The notes under the pieces: model-generated
What the model was told of the DNA's origin: nothing
The model's input: only the letters and a program-made list of their open reading frames with translations
Database searches by the model: none
Part shown: one piece after another, positions 48,734-59,864 of the stretch
Layout: the number at the start of each line of letters is the position of its first letter
Position numbering within the stretch: position 1 is the stretch's first letter
Made by a program: the position numbers and the translations under genes
Source of the DNA: Ciborinia camelliae
Lineage: Eukaryota; Ascomycota; Leotiomycetes; Helotiales; Sclerotiniaceae
Assembly: GCA_025890175.1 (NCBI GenBank)
Contig: JANPYM010000002.1
Location: 2,494,006 to 2,558,005 of the forward strand
Direction of reading: 5' to 3'
DNA: 64,000 nt

Positions 48734-49921
48734 ATTGGTTCAATATCTCTATTGTTGCTAGTATGATTTATGTAATGATGGCTGTAATAATGAGAGTAGC
48801 TATGCAGAGCATGGAAATATGTATGATTTTTGAACGAGAGTAATGAGTATATGGATTATGGATGATAACGAATGGTAATGAAGATGGTTTGTTTTCCTTG
48901 GAAAATGATGATACAAGAAAGACTGCCTAGCAGCTACCTCTTCTGGGCATCATTCGCTCTTACCCTGGCTTGCTAAATGGTGATTAAGGGAAAAGATAGC
49001 TTCGCCCCTTCTCCATTAGGACACCTGCTCAAACCAGGCTTCCCAACTAGTGACGCTGCAAACATACCGCTACATCATCTGTCAGATATGACAAATCCTA
49101 GAATTTTGAAACTGGAATCAATTGCAATATTTAAATTTGATTTTAAAAGTACTGTTGGTATCACCATGGGTGGTGAAGACGGATTATACTATAGTATCGT
49201 ATATGTTATTTGGCTTCTTTCTAAACTATATCATGCTACAGATTGTACGTATATATGCATCCCGCTTGCGCGCTTGCTGTACCATATCACATGAATATCC
49301 CAACAAGTACACTCCTAGTGTCAGTCAGCCATTGGTACCTGCTTGATATTCGAGATACTAAGAACCCTCCAATCGATCGCTGTACCATGCTGTGATAACC
49401 CAAAGGAAGTTTGTGACATGAAGCTGCTCTATTTTCTTGAATATTGGCAGAAAAGGTTGGATGGATGCATATATGCTCACCAGACCATCGAACTTTACTG
49501 CATCGCATACCCCAAATATGTAGCCCAGAACATAAATCACAGACAGCCACAAAGTACTTGCACAGGTTAAATTTCTACCTCAAACACTAGCCCATACCAG
49601 CAGTCATATCCAGATAATTCTGCAAACACCTAGAATAACAACCGTTTTTAGCAATCCCCAGCATTTTTTCCCTTGCATAAAAGTTTATCGAGTACATCCC
49701 AATCATTACATATCCGCATTCGCGATTTTGTCTACCTAGATACCCGACACTTAAATAAAACCATATCATGAAGTAAAGATCCATCCTAGAACATCAGGAT
49801 TCTGAGTTTCTTGAAATATCCGTAAACACCACCCTAAGAGTAAGAAAATGAAGCGAACACTTTGCGAAAATAAGAGGCAGATAAAACCATAGTGAGCAGC
49901 AAGACCAAAACAGACGCATAC
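48734..49921. other. intergenic between the LRGG gene and the GTPase gene
   Basis: Promoter of the LRGG gene and 3' flank of the GTPase gene, 1.19 kb. AT-rich; short frames at 48977-49570 have no domain. No gene called. Confidence 0.55.
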
Positions 49922-52900
49922 CTAATTGGCGGAAGAGAAGTGTGCGGGAGCTTCAGTAGAGGGCACTTCAGCCGCTGGGTCATCAACATCCATTTCAGAG
50001 GATTCGACATCGGCCACTCCTTGGATAGCCTCAGATTCCTGGTTATTGTCGGTCTCATCGTCCACAGGTTGCTCGTTCTTGACAACAACAGCCTTTGCCG
50101 CATTGAATTTGTCGGCCTCAATGTCAGCTTCGTTATCCTGAACTAAACCACCTTCTGCAGATTCATCCTTCTGATTGCCATGATTTATAGCTGAATTTTC
50201 CTCTGCTTCTTCATCCTTGACATCAGTAGCAACCTTCTCCGCTTCATCTTTCTCATGTCTCTCCAAAGCTCGAGCAATCTCGGATCTCATATGACGTTCC
50301 CACTTAGGCATTAATTCGCCACTAACTTGAGCACCATTGAGAACTTGGAGGTAATCTCGGCGCATGAGTATAAAGACTTCGTCAGTCTTGTTGTTCATAC
50401 TTTCTTCAACTTGTCGACACATCTTATTTAGTCTATTTTTGACTTCATCGCAACTCTCTTTGAACATGGAGTTTCGTTTCTGGTCAATATGGTTGTGCAT
50501 ATGGTCTTTAATGCGCATATACATGCCAGTTCCTTGGAGTGATATTAGCATCGAAAATTAATGGAAAATGCAGGTTAAACATACCTCTTTCACCGGCACA
50601 ATATTGATAAGAAGAGGCCAAGTTCTTAGCTATTGCTGGAACAAAATCTCGATTTGCATCACGTTGAAGATTGTTAATAGCCTCAACCATTTCTGTGGTT
50701 AATATTGAGAAAGTTGCTTCATAGGTTCGCAGTTGTTGAGACAACATTGCCAAGCCAGCAATTCCCGCACCATTCTTGCGACTTCTACTCTCCACTGTCT
50801 GATGAAACTGCTTCAAGATTAAGTTGGACTTTGTAGTAAAACTTCGAAGGACGGAAGGAAGTCTCCTGGAGAAATTCTTCTCCCAGTGACTTGCCAGGTG
50901 TTTCATTATTGGCTCCGTCAAGTCGCTGTTAAAATCATACGTGCCTTAAGCAGTCAGTTTTAAACCATTCGAAACGCTATGATTAAGACTTACCATTTTT
51001 ATTTCCATAAACACCGTCTCTACGAACGACAGCTGGTGTTTTTAGCACGTTAATATGATTCATTCGGGGAGTGCTTACCTTTATATGTCTGGAAATGCAA
51101 ACCACCTGCTGCACGATCAATTTTGTTGACAGGAGAACCCCATTTTGCCACAATTCTAGGCGCCTGTGCGGCAGCCAAAGGAATGGCCTCGCCGAATTTC
51201 TCAAAAATATTCTCGGTCAGAGCATCTTTCATGTTAGCAACGCAATCTCCTACAGCCTTGTCGAGGCCGTCCTCCAAATCCTTTAACTTTTTTTGAAGCC
51301 AGCGAGCCTCGGCGACTTTTTGTGAGTCTGAAAGGTTAATATTGGTTCCATCGTTATTTGACCATAAAGACAGAGACAACACAAGTTGAAGTAGAGAATT
51401 AAGGAATCGACGACAGGTAGCAGTTCGACCAGATTCCGTGAGCTTTTTGCAATGTGCTTGCAGTTGTGGGATCTAGGGATCATTAGTTGTTGACAAATTT
51501 TGATAGCACTAAATCATAACATACCTCGGTTTCCTGGACATTTCGAAATCCAGGAATCTTGGCATCCTTTTTCAATCTTCCATTCAGCTGCTGATAGGCT
51601 CTGCTACTAACGCAAAATACAGGAAGACTCCGAGCTACGGCATCATAGTCTCTGATATCTTCATCGGGGTTGAAATTCTCAGCATCTTCCTCTTCAGCGT
51701 TTTCCATATCGAGTTCCTTGATACCAGTGGCAAAGTCTTGTTGAATGGCGCCCTTTGAGTAATTGTTGCGACCATCGATGCAGATGGCACGCATTCTGGT
51801 GTCAATTTCTTTTTTTTCTTGGTCGAACCCTCTTAGCTCCTTCCTGACGTCTTTAATCTCCGATTCTACGGCGGCCTTCTCCTTTCGAGCTTTCTTCTTT
51901 GTATCTTTGAGCTCGTCAATCTTTTGGTCAATAGCTTCAACTGTTAAAGGCTCGCCCTTTTCGAGATCTTCTTCCTCGGCTTCAGTCTCATTATCGGATA
52001 TTTCGTCTTCTTCACCTTCTTGACCTTCTTGCTCCTCACCGTCATCGATAAAATCATCATCATCATCATCTTCATATCCGGATTTCTTCGCCTTCTTGCG
52101 CGATTTCTTGGGCGAAGCAGAGCGCTTGCGCTTAGGAGATATATCTAGCTTAGCCTTTGGGGTATAAACGGTTTCGCCAGCATCTAAATCTCGCCTCAGG
52201 TCGTCCCACACATCAAGACTCTCGTCTGCATCATTGTAGATCCCACCATAAACTGCGATACTTTCCTTTAGTTCTGTAATCTTCGCGTTCAATTCATCAA
52301 TTTGCTTGTCGATGTGATCAATCTTCGCGTAATCTTCTGCAATAACATCATCTAGACCCAATGAATCCGAAGCTTCAACAACAGAAATATCGTCGGTCTT
52401 GGAGCAGATAAAAGTAATTCTCGAGAATTGCTATTGAATGGTTAGAATTTACGAATGAGAGGTGGCTGTCAAGTGGGCTTACTCCATCATACTTGAGTTG
52501 ACGTTTAAAAGATTCTCCCAGAAGGGACTTTGCAGCTTTATCATCGACTGCTCGATTGATAGGGGCACAAACCCATAAACCTAGTATCATATTAGACGAA
52601 AATAACAAAGGCAGGAAACTTGGGGTAGTACCGGTGCATTGTTTCATGTAGCCAGCTGCCACGGCAGCCCGAGCAGCATTCGAGTCATGAACACCAGGTA
52701 AATCGACGATAACAGCTCCGCTAATGACGAGTAAGTTTTGTAAAAGTGCAGATAACTTGGATCATGAACTCACGTGGAGAGAGCATCGGCTTTAACAAAG
52801 ATTCTCACTACTTTAATCAAAGGCCAAAATTCCATGGTCCTGTTCTCTTTTGCCTTCTCGCTAGGTCTACCTTTCTCACCGGTAGACTTTTCTTTACTGT

Positions 52901-55098
52901 CAACATAGCGCTGAAGTTCTTTATAGAAGAACTCTGGATAGGATTTCTCGATTGTTTTGGTAGTTCCGAGGACTTTTCGAACGTCGCCTTCGGCTAGTAG
53001 CTCCTCAGCAGTAGACTTTGCTAGCATCTCATGGGTCTTGTTAGGGTAGACTAATGAGCAGCTTAGAAATTGCAGAGTGTGGCATGATAAATGATTCTAC
53101 TTACCAGCCTTGATCTTCGCATATGCAACTCCAGCTTCAGTCTCTGCATTTGAAGAATCTCTCGAGACCTGATGAGAGGTTAGCAATGTTTTTTAGGGGA
53201 AATTCAATTGCTCACATTGCCAGAAGCATCAATAAGCTCGTTGAGAGATAATTGGAGGTCTTTCTCCCAGTCAGATTCCTGAATAAACTCAATCTCTGCT
53301 CTGTACTTCTTGCTCGGGTCGTCACTAGAATTCCATGACATTTCTGTAACAACTGCGGTGCATGCACGCATACTAAATATATATTAGCATACCAATCAGC
53401 CTCACGGAAGAAAAAACATACCAATTAGTGGGCACTAAGCGTTCTTCATCAAGCATGGCATTAATTGTACTGCTCTTGCCTGCACCAGTATTGCCAACGA
53501 CACCGATGATCGTAGGAGTATCCACAACTTGAGATTGTAAAGTTTCTGCAGAAATAAGCAATAGCTAGGTAGAATATACGTTGATACAACTGACCAATTT
53601 GTTGAAGCCAATGATTTGTGTCTAGGTGTGATTGAGCTTCCGGTACTTTGAAATGGCTCTTCAAAACATTGAGAAAATCATTTGTTTTTTTCACCTCTTC
53701 TTCGAGGACTTCTGGTGAGCTGTCTTCCATGATTCGTTGAAGCCTAAGCTTTGCCAGTTCTACAGTTTTTGGATCTGGTTCTGGGCTTCCATCTTCATCA
53801 TTGGGTGCTGGTAAATCAAAATCTTCGGGTTCCACCGCGTTATCATCTCCGGTCATGGATGTGGGATGACTATTGACCGAGGGAGTGGAACTTCCTGATG
53901 GGGGTTTGGCATCAACGGCAGAGCCAGGCGATGAAGGACCATTGTTCGACGCGGGAAGGTTAGATTTTTGAACATACTTCCTTGAATAGTACTCCCGAGT
54001 ATCATCTGGCATTTTATCCCAAGTTCTCCGCAAGGAAGACTCGATTTCAGCTACTGTAAGATTAGCCGAAGAATGTATAGGACTGTTGAAGGAAAACTTT
54101 ACCAGGTGTAGCGCTTGAGCTTGCATAATTCGCACGATGGGTTTGGGCAAATGCTTCGTAACTTCCCAAGTGGTTCGGCGTAAAAGGATTAGTTGATGTA
54201 GCTGTATTACTTGGTTCCTTGGGAACCCTCGATTCCCAGTAATTGCGCGTTTCAGCAGTCAAAACAGCCCATGACTTCTCCAGGTACTTTTCGACTGCAG
54301 CTGTTCTAGATTAGCCTGAGGACAAACAACATCGAGCATACTGTGTCTTACCAGGTGAAGCTTTATTCGACATTCTTTCACGATGGGCATCGGCAAACAT
54401 ACTATAGCCGGTAATCGGTTCTGATGCAGGAGTGATATATTGTTGCAATCCTGATCTCAAAGATGTAGGTGTTCCAAATTGTACAACTTCCGGAATCGAT
54501 CGAGAGATTGGCGGAGTTTTAAAGGGGCTTGTGGAGACAGCCGAAAGATCTGGTTCTGCCTTCATTCTAACCGACGCTGTTTCAGGTTCAGGCTTGACCT
54601 TTGCCGGTGTTTGAGAAGTGGATGGCATGCGGTTCTGAGTGGCAATATCAACTGGCTGTAATGGCATTCTGTTGATGTTAGAGGCATCGTTCTCAGAGAT
54701 ACTTCTTGTGCTCCAAAAGACGATAATCTCATCTTTGAAGTGATTTAACTTTTGCATCTGGGTTGTCAATGACACCGCGTAATTTCCTTGACGTAGCAGG
54801 GTCAAGACAGCACACTTTTTGTGGTATGCGTTTTGTATTTTCGCCACGGTGTGTTTGCCTTTAACTTTGAACCAATGGAAATCTTCCGAATCACAGTTGG
54901 AGATATTCTTATCAGGCTCAAGTACTGAATACGCATGAACAATCAGTAATCTAGACACTTGAAAAACGAGAAGATGGGTAGTCACTCACCAGCTGCCCAA
55001 TATTCACCCTCTCCTCTTCCTAATTTAGGCGCAACTGTCAAAGCCTTTTCGTGGAAAGCTCGATGTGACACGAGCTCATCCCCATGAAGCTCTGCCAT
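49922..55098 (-). CDS. SLIP-GC-type large GTPase with two HMG-box-like segments
   Basis: Fifteen exons, 1,485 residues: 55098-54990, 54924-54352, 54300-54103, 54053-53595, 53545-53422, 53372-53216, 53168-53105, 53050-52774, 52720-52632, 52580-52483, 52430-51525, 51472-51079, 51032-50994, 50944-50585 and 50532-49922. All joins keep the frame. Two similar segments near residues 205-250 and 275-320 (FADAHRERM...W..L..ETRNYWESR; FAQTHRANY...W.KMPDDTREYYSRK) look like HMG boxes. The GTPase core has P-loop VVGNTGAGKSSTIN (about 463), switch Thr in NCMRACTAVVTE, G3 VIVDLPGVHDSN and G4 ICSKTDD. A charged coiled coil with basic KRKRSASPKKSRKKAKK follows, then a long helical region and an acidic tail. 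The family resembles vertebrate nuclear GTPase SLIP-GC; nuclear location is inferred. Exon 3 could start 6 bases further on. Confidence 0.85.
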
Positions 55099-56161
55099 GA
55101 TGAAAGTTTTGATCACGGGATATTACGGTATGGTCAGCGTGAAGGGAGTTATGAATACCTAGGTATGAAAGCGTGTTGTGGGGTAATTGATTGGGATAGG
55201 TCGGAGAGGGGGAATATGTGGTCAACCTTAAATGTCAATGTGGACCTCACTGCCCAGGTGCGTAAGCAATGCAATTCAAGGGTACCTAGGATAAATGTAG
55301 ATTATGACGAGATATGTAACTAGGAAGGATGGTTAGGTGTGCATATTTTGGGTAAAAGTGTGAGGGAATATTTTCGTAAATAGAGAGGCATCAAACCAAA
55401 CGCGACACGCGATGGGAGGAGAAATTCGCGCTAAGAAATGTTCGCGTTTGAGTGGTGGGCAAGGATGAGCATTATGCGCAATCACGTGATCCATAGCGGT
55501 TAATTCCGTTTGCCATGCAACTTTGACTACCGGTAACACCTGTGCATCACCTTGCGCAAATTCAAGTTGCAATCACCAAGTCTTTGGATATTCAATATCA
55601 GCTAAAAAGTTTTACTGCATATTTTGAAAGATTGAAAAATCCCAAGCAATTAAAATCGTTGCGATCCCGTTTGTTCGAGGTGAACAATGAAAGTCCCAAA
55701 CCAAATTAACTTGTTTCTTCTCGCCGTTTTGGAAAAGGAATATGGTGCGTTACATAATGAATCAATTTTGGCATATTTCTTGTTTTCTTTTTCAAATATT
55801 AGCTAGTGCAGGCAGATACAACCGGGGACTGCGGCAACATGCATGTAGGTAGATATCACTGCGAGTATCCTTCGACTTTTCTTTTTCCTGAACAGCCTTG
55901 AGTATTTGATCTTCAACTATTGGCTGGTGATATAATCCGTCGGGTATGGAAAAACAAAAACATGGTAACACAGGAGATAGACAAGTATATTGCGGCGATT
56001 ACCGTTCTTCAATATTTCTTTTTTTGGTTCTAGGCAACAATGCTAGGATATGCAGGCAGTACGTTTTCTCCCACAGATATAGCTAAGTGTGCCTCTCCGC
56101 GGCGAATCAGGAACTTCTCATTCAAAGCAAATAGTAACACCACGTTCAACTAGCGATCAAG
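55099..56161. promoter_or_regulatory. divergent promoter region, GTPase gene / unknown gene
   Basis: About 1.06 kb between two starts that point away from each other. AT-rich with no repeats of note. A 79-codon minus frame (55333-55572) has no domain and is not called. Confidence 0.5.
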
Positions 56162-57653
56162 ATGCCCCCAAAATGTAAGGTCGTGATCGACATATCCAGC
56201 GACTCGGATGGTGAAGTCGCAAATGGTAGCTCTCCAGTGACAGCTAAGCCATGCTTTGAGGTTTCTCCGGCTTCGAAATTCGGTAAAACCGCAAAGTCAT
56301 CAGTTGGTCTTCAGAAGGGAGGGTTCAAGTACTCAGATGCTGAAACGGTATTATTATTTTTCATTTGGTAGGAGTCTGTTTGGCTAATAGCTCTTGTTCT
56401 TCAAGGTATCTGAGAAACCAACTTATTATACTCTTGCTTGGAAACAAGCATGGGATAAAAAAAGACCTCGACTTGACTATAAATCTATCAACGGAAATCA
56501 AACGGCAAAATCGGAGTCCGAGAAAGCCGGATCAGTGTCCACTTCTGGATTCCTTGTTTCTAAGAAAGGAATCGAACTTGCAGAACACTTGGTCAACGAA
56601 CAAAAAAAGAGAGAACGAGTTGATCATCATGATTGGTCTGGAAGCGGCGTTTCTGAGATCATGCTTAATATGGTATGTACCATTCTGCATCAGCCCTTGC
56701 GTAGGAGTTAATTTTGCCAAAAAATCTGACGTTGGCTTTTCTTATAGCTAAAGGACTTCGATCGAGATCTCTTCAAAGAGAACGTCAGCCCATACAAAAA
56801 GTGGGCATATATCGAAGGGCTTGCGTCCTTTCTCAAAGTAGGAGATCTGACAAATTGGGCCAGTACGTTTTCATCCCTTTCCCTTGATACGCCTTTTTTT
56901 GTCAGCACTAATCAAATCATCATTAGTGTGTGACGATAGCTCTCGTATTGACGCTATAATTGATGAGTTTGGTCTTATGATTTTGACGTCTCTCGACATG
57001 CTTTCCGAGCACAATCTCCTCGCTCCAGATCGTACAATAAAGAATATCCCCATCATCTTGCTACTCATGCTCGACTTTTTGAAACGATGGGAAGAGCTGG
57101 ATTACGAAACCCGATGGCCATGCGAGGTAGTCCGACTGTGTGATGAAGCGTGCATAGACTTGGTTCAAGCTATCCAACATGCAAATAAGATGATCGAAGT
57201 ACAAGAAGACAAAATTCAAACCTGGAGAAGAGACTACGAAAAGAAACAAACCTCAAGTGATTTTGCCAAATTTGAGCCTTTCAACGGAAACGGGTATATG
57301 TACTGGGCTAGCAAGAAGAGTTGGACGCCAGAACAAGATGGTCTATACTTGGTCAAGGAATTTTACCAGCCGGAAGACCCTAGGAACTACGGTCGGGAGG
57401 AGGAAGAAACAAGAAAGTGGTTTCGCTGGGATTGGAAAATTGAGGCAAGTCACGCCATTTGTTCCCCTATAACAAACATGGGATATTTACTAATTGCTTG
57501 TCTCTGTAGTACCCAGCATTCAAGAAAGCATATCCTGGCGGCACTCGCCGTGTTGTGTATAAGAAAGCAGTTACTGGTGGTGCTCGCCGTGTTTCGAAGA
57601 AAAAGGTAGTTCGTGATGCTACTGGCCGTATCTTGAAATTTAAAAGGAGATGA
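56162..57653 (+). CDS. unknown protein with SUMO-interaction-like motif and basic C-terminus
   Basis: Five exons: 56162-56347, 56406-56672, 56748-56862, 56927-57444 and 57510-57653, 409 residues. I do not recognise the family. The N-terminus VVIDISSDSDGE is a classic SUMO-interacting motif (hydrophobic core then Ser/acidic). The middle is helical (DEFGLMILTSLDMLSEHNLL, IPIILLLMLDFLKRWEEL) with a Trp/Tyr-rich stretch (YMYWASKKSWTPEQDGLY). The tail carries two related units, GGTRRVVYKK and GGARRVSKKK, and ends KFKRR, suggesting nucleic-acid or chromatin contact. The last intron starts with GC (GAG/GCAAGT) and ends TGTAG; reading through it instead adds a hydrophobic tail and stops at 57609, which looks less natural. 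Probably nuclear, by inference. Confidence 0.7.
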
Positions 57654-58393
57654 GGACTTTGATGACGGGGTGGAACTCTAGACTAGCCTTACTCGATCTC
57701 TTGAAAAGATTTCAGTCAAATGACCGTAGTTCTCGGATATTTTGATGTCGTGGCGCACCAGACTGTGTCGTTATTTGTCTTCGTAAAGTAATACTACATG
57801 CTTCGCCCGCTTCATATTCATCATTGCATGAAGGCCCATAAAGCTCTCACGCAATTCTTGCATACTATTTTCTTCTCGTGACATCTCTTTCCACAGCATA
57901 GCCCCTCATTATTACACCGAGTACGGATTCGAGACATATGTATCCACATATTTTCAAGCGTTTTGACACTGCAGGCCGTTTATGAATGCCCAGACTCTGC
58001 TAGCTTTTCATGGACCTATGGATCATCGCAAGCCACACGGCTACCCGCAGACGCGCAACTCAACAGACTTTCACGGTGGTACAGATGGCGTGTAGCTATA
58101 CCACAACATCTAAAGTAGCCGAACTGTCGGAGAATGACATATAGTGATTCACACCTAAGAATACAACTCGTATTTTGGTGTCAATATTGTATGACCGGAA
58201 AATTGGGGGTTGGCAAAGGTGAAGGATTGGCATTGGTGGACTCCTTCTACTTTGGATTGGAACCAGATCAAAGATGGCTAGCATGTGAGAGGTCATTAGA
58301 GCACCGTGATAGTTAGCAGAGCCTGCATCATAGATTGCTAAATTCTGGATTTGTGAGTTGCTACTTTCTCCTCGCTCATGTGACAAACCCCTT
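57654..58393. other. convergent intergenic, unknown gene / HeLo gene
   Basis: Shared 3' flank, 740 bp. A 114-codon minus frame (58096-58440) overlaps the 3' end of the HeLo gene and has no domain. Nothing else is seen. Confidence 0.55.
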
Positions 58394-59302
58394 CTAATCA
58401 TCATCACCGAATATATCACCGAATATACGCTTAACTCCATATAGGTTTCCGTTAATCACCTTCGCGTTATCCTCCGTTACATTGTCTTTGTAGAATCCAC
58501 GGTTTTCTTCTTGCTTGCCCCCTTTCCAATCAGCTGCGTACCAATCGCCATTCAACGTCACACTGTTACCCTTATGATGTTTTCCTACCCACTCTCCCCC
58601 CCCAAGCTTGACTCGTTTCTCCCCAGTCTTATCCGGCACAGGATCATCCTTTTCAGCAGCCTTGGTGGTTGTTTTCGCTTCTTCGTTGGGAATCTCTTTG
58701 GTTGCGAGTTTGGTCGATTCTCGTCGAGGCGTGTTGAAGCCTTGAGGAAAGATTTTCTCCAGGTCATCTCCCAACACTTCGATGTCGTTAACCAAGCTGT
58801 TGAAAATGTCCTTTTCGTATATAACCCAACGGATTTTGTCTGTCGTGTTGAACTGCTGTTGTTGTTTCTCGATTTCTTCTCGATGCTGGTTTGGTGCCTT
58901 GTCCAAGCAATTGCGAGCCCTTTGAGCCAACGACTCCTCATCGAAAGTAGCAGCCATCTTCAAAGTGTCGCGGTTCTGACCATTTGTGAACGCATCCGAT
59001 TTCTTCTTTGCTTCCTCAAATAGACGCTGCACCTTATCGAAAATCGCTTTTGTGGCTCCGATGACTGATTTTTCCATGGCTGACGCTTCGGTGGCTGGGG
59101 ATTCTTTATTGTTCTCGCAATATCGCAAAACAAATTCACATTGTGTTTTGAATACACGTCGCATGAGAACCAATTTCAACTGATAGGTCTCGAGATCATC
59201 AGCGAAGTTTTGGCCGAGTTGTATCGTTTTGGTAATCTCGATGCAGCTGTTTACAACTCTAATAAGTGCAACAGCACCAGTCACAGATCCCGTTGCTTCC
59301 AT
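58394..59302 (-). CDS. HeLo-domain protein with two HET-s-like C-terminal repeats
   Basis: Intronless, 302 residues, close to HET-S length (289). The N-terminus (GSVTGAVALIRVVNSCIEI, then IQLGQNFADDLETYQLKL) has the pattern of HeLo domains: hydrophobic first helix, then Q-LG-F-D-E--QL. Helices continue to about 195, followed by a charged linker. The last 60 residues hold two related segments about 33 apart: NSVTLNGDWYAADW (246-259) and NAKVINGNLYGVKR (279-292), ending IFGDIFGDDD. Length, spacing and the V-x-NG-x-x-Y core resemble the R1/R2 amyloid repeats of HET-s, whose R2 reads like RVLIGNEYGGKGFW. In that family the HeLo domain becomes membrane-active after amyloid templating and kills the cell. 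Head to head with a NACHT gene, as het-S is with NWD2. Amyloid behaviour is inferred. Confidence 0.82.
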   Translation of the reverse strand: MEATGSVTGAVALIRVVNSCIEITKTIQLGQNFADDLETYQLKLVLMRRVFKTQCEFVLRYCENNKESPATEASAMEKSVIGATKAIFDKVQRLFEEAKKKSDAFTNGQNRDTLKMAATFDEESLAQRARNCLDKAPNQHREEIEKQQQQFNTTDKIRWVIYEKDIFNSLVNDIEVLGDDLEKIFPQGFNTPRRESTKLATKEIPNEEAKTTTKAAEKDDPVPDKTGEKRVKLGGGEWVGKHHKGNSVTLNGDWYAADWKGGKQEENRGFYKDNVTEDNAKVINGNLYGVKRIFGDIFGDDD

Positions 59303-59864
59303 ATTTGTAAGACAAAATGTTTGATTGATTTGTTGAATGGGAATGGGAATGGGAATGAAGAGGTAATGAGATGTGGTTATGGGCCGCTTCCAGAAAGAGG
59401 AAGTAGTTTGAAGGATTTGGGGAAATCAAATGTTAGAATTAGTCCCAATGCGTCAGATACCACGGGTATGGGGTGATCCATGAATCACTCGTTCAGTGGC
59501 TTGGTCACGCTTTTTTTTCTCTTCCTTTGGTGGGACTATGTTTAGATCGAAGTGAATATGTATTACAAGGCATTCAAGGCAAAAGATTGCACCAAAGGAG
59601 CAGGTCGATTCTCACCTCCTAACCACCTTCAAATGATTTAGTCTGGAGAATTCCCTACACCAAAAGCAGATGTGGGAAATTTTGCTAGCCCAATACTTTT
59701 CAAAAGGACTTGATGTACTACCATAGCTTTAATAATGGCACCACTCAACACCAATATATGTAATTCAATTTCAGAAAACTCATCAAACTTCTCCGGTAAT
59801 CTCGCATCGGGAGACTCGACAACATAATGGCACCGCAATATAAAACCAGTATATCTACCATGAC
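59303..59864. promoter_or_regulatory. divergent region between HeLo and NACHT genes
   Basis: Should contain both promoters. GGGAATGGGAATG repeats occur near 59338-59356. A short plus frame from ATG 59735 (MAPLNTNICNSI..., ending FSGNLASGDSTT before TAA at 59825) has an F-x-GNL core reminiscent of the HeLo repeats; it might be a broken amyloid-motif exon of the receptor, but the match is too short to call. Confidence 0.4.
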
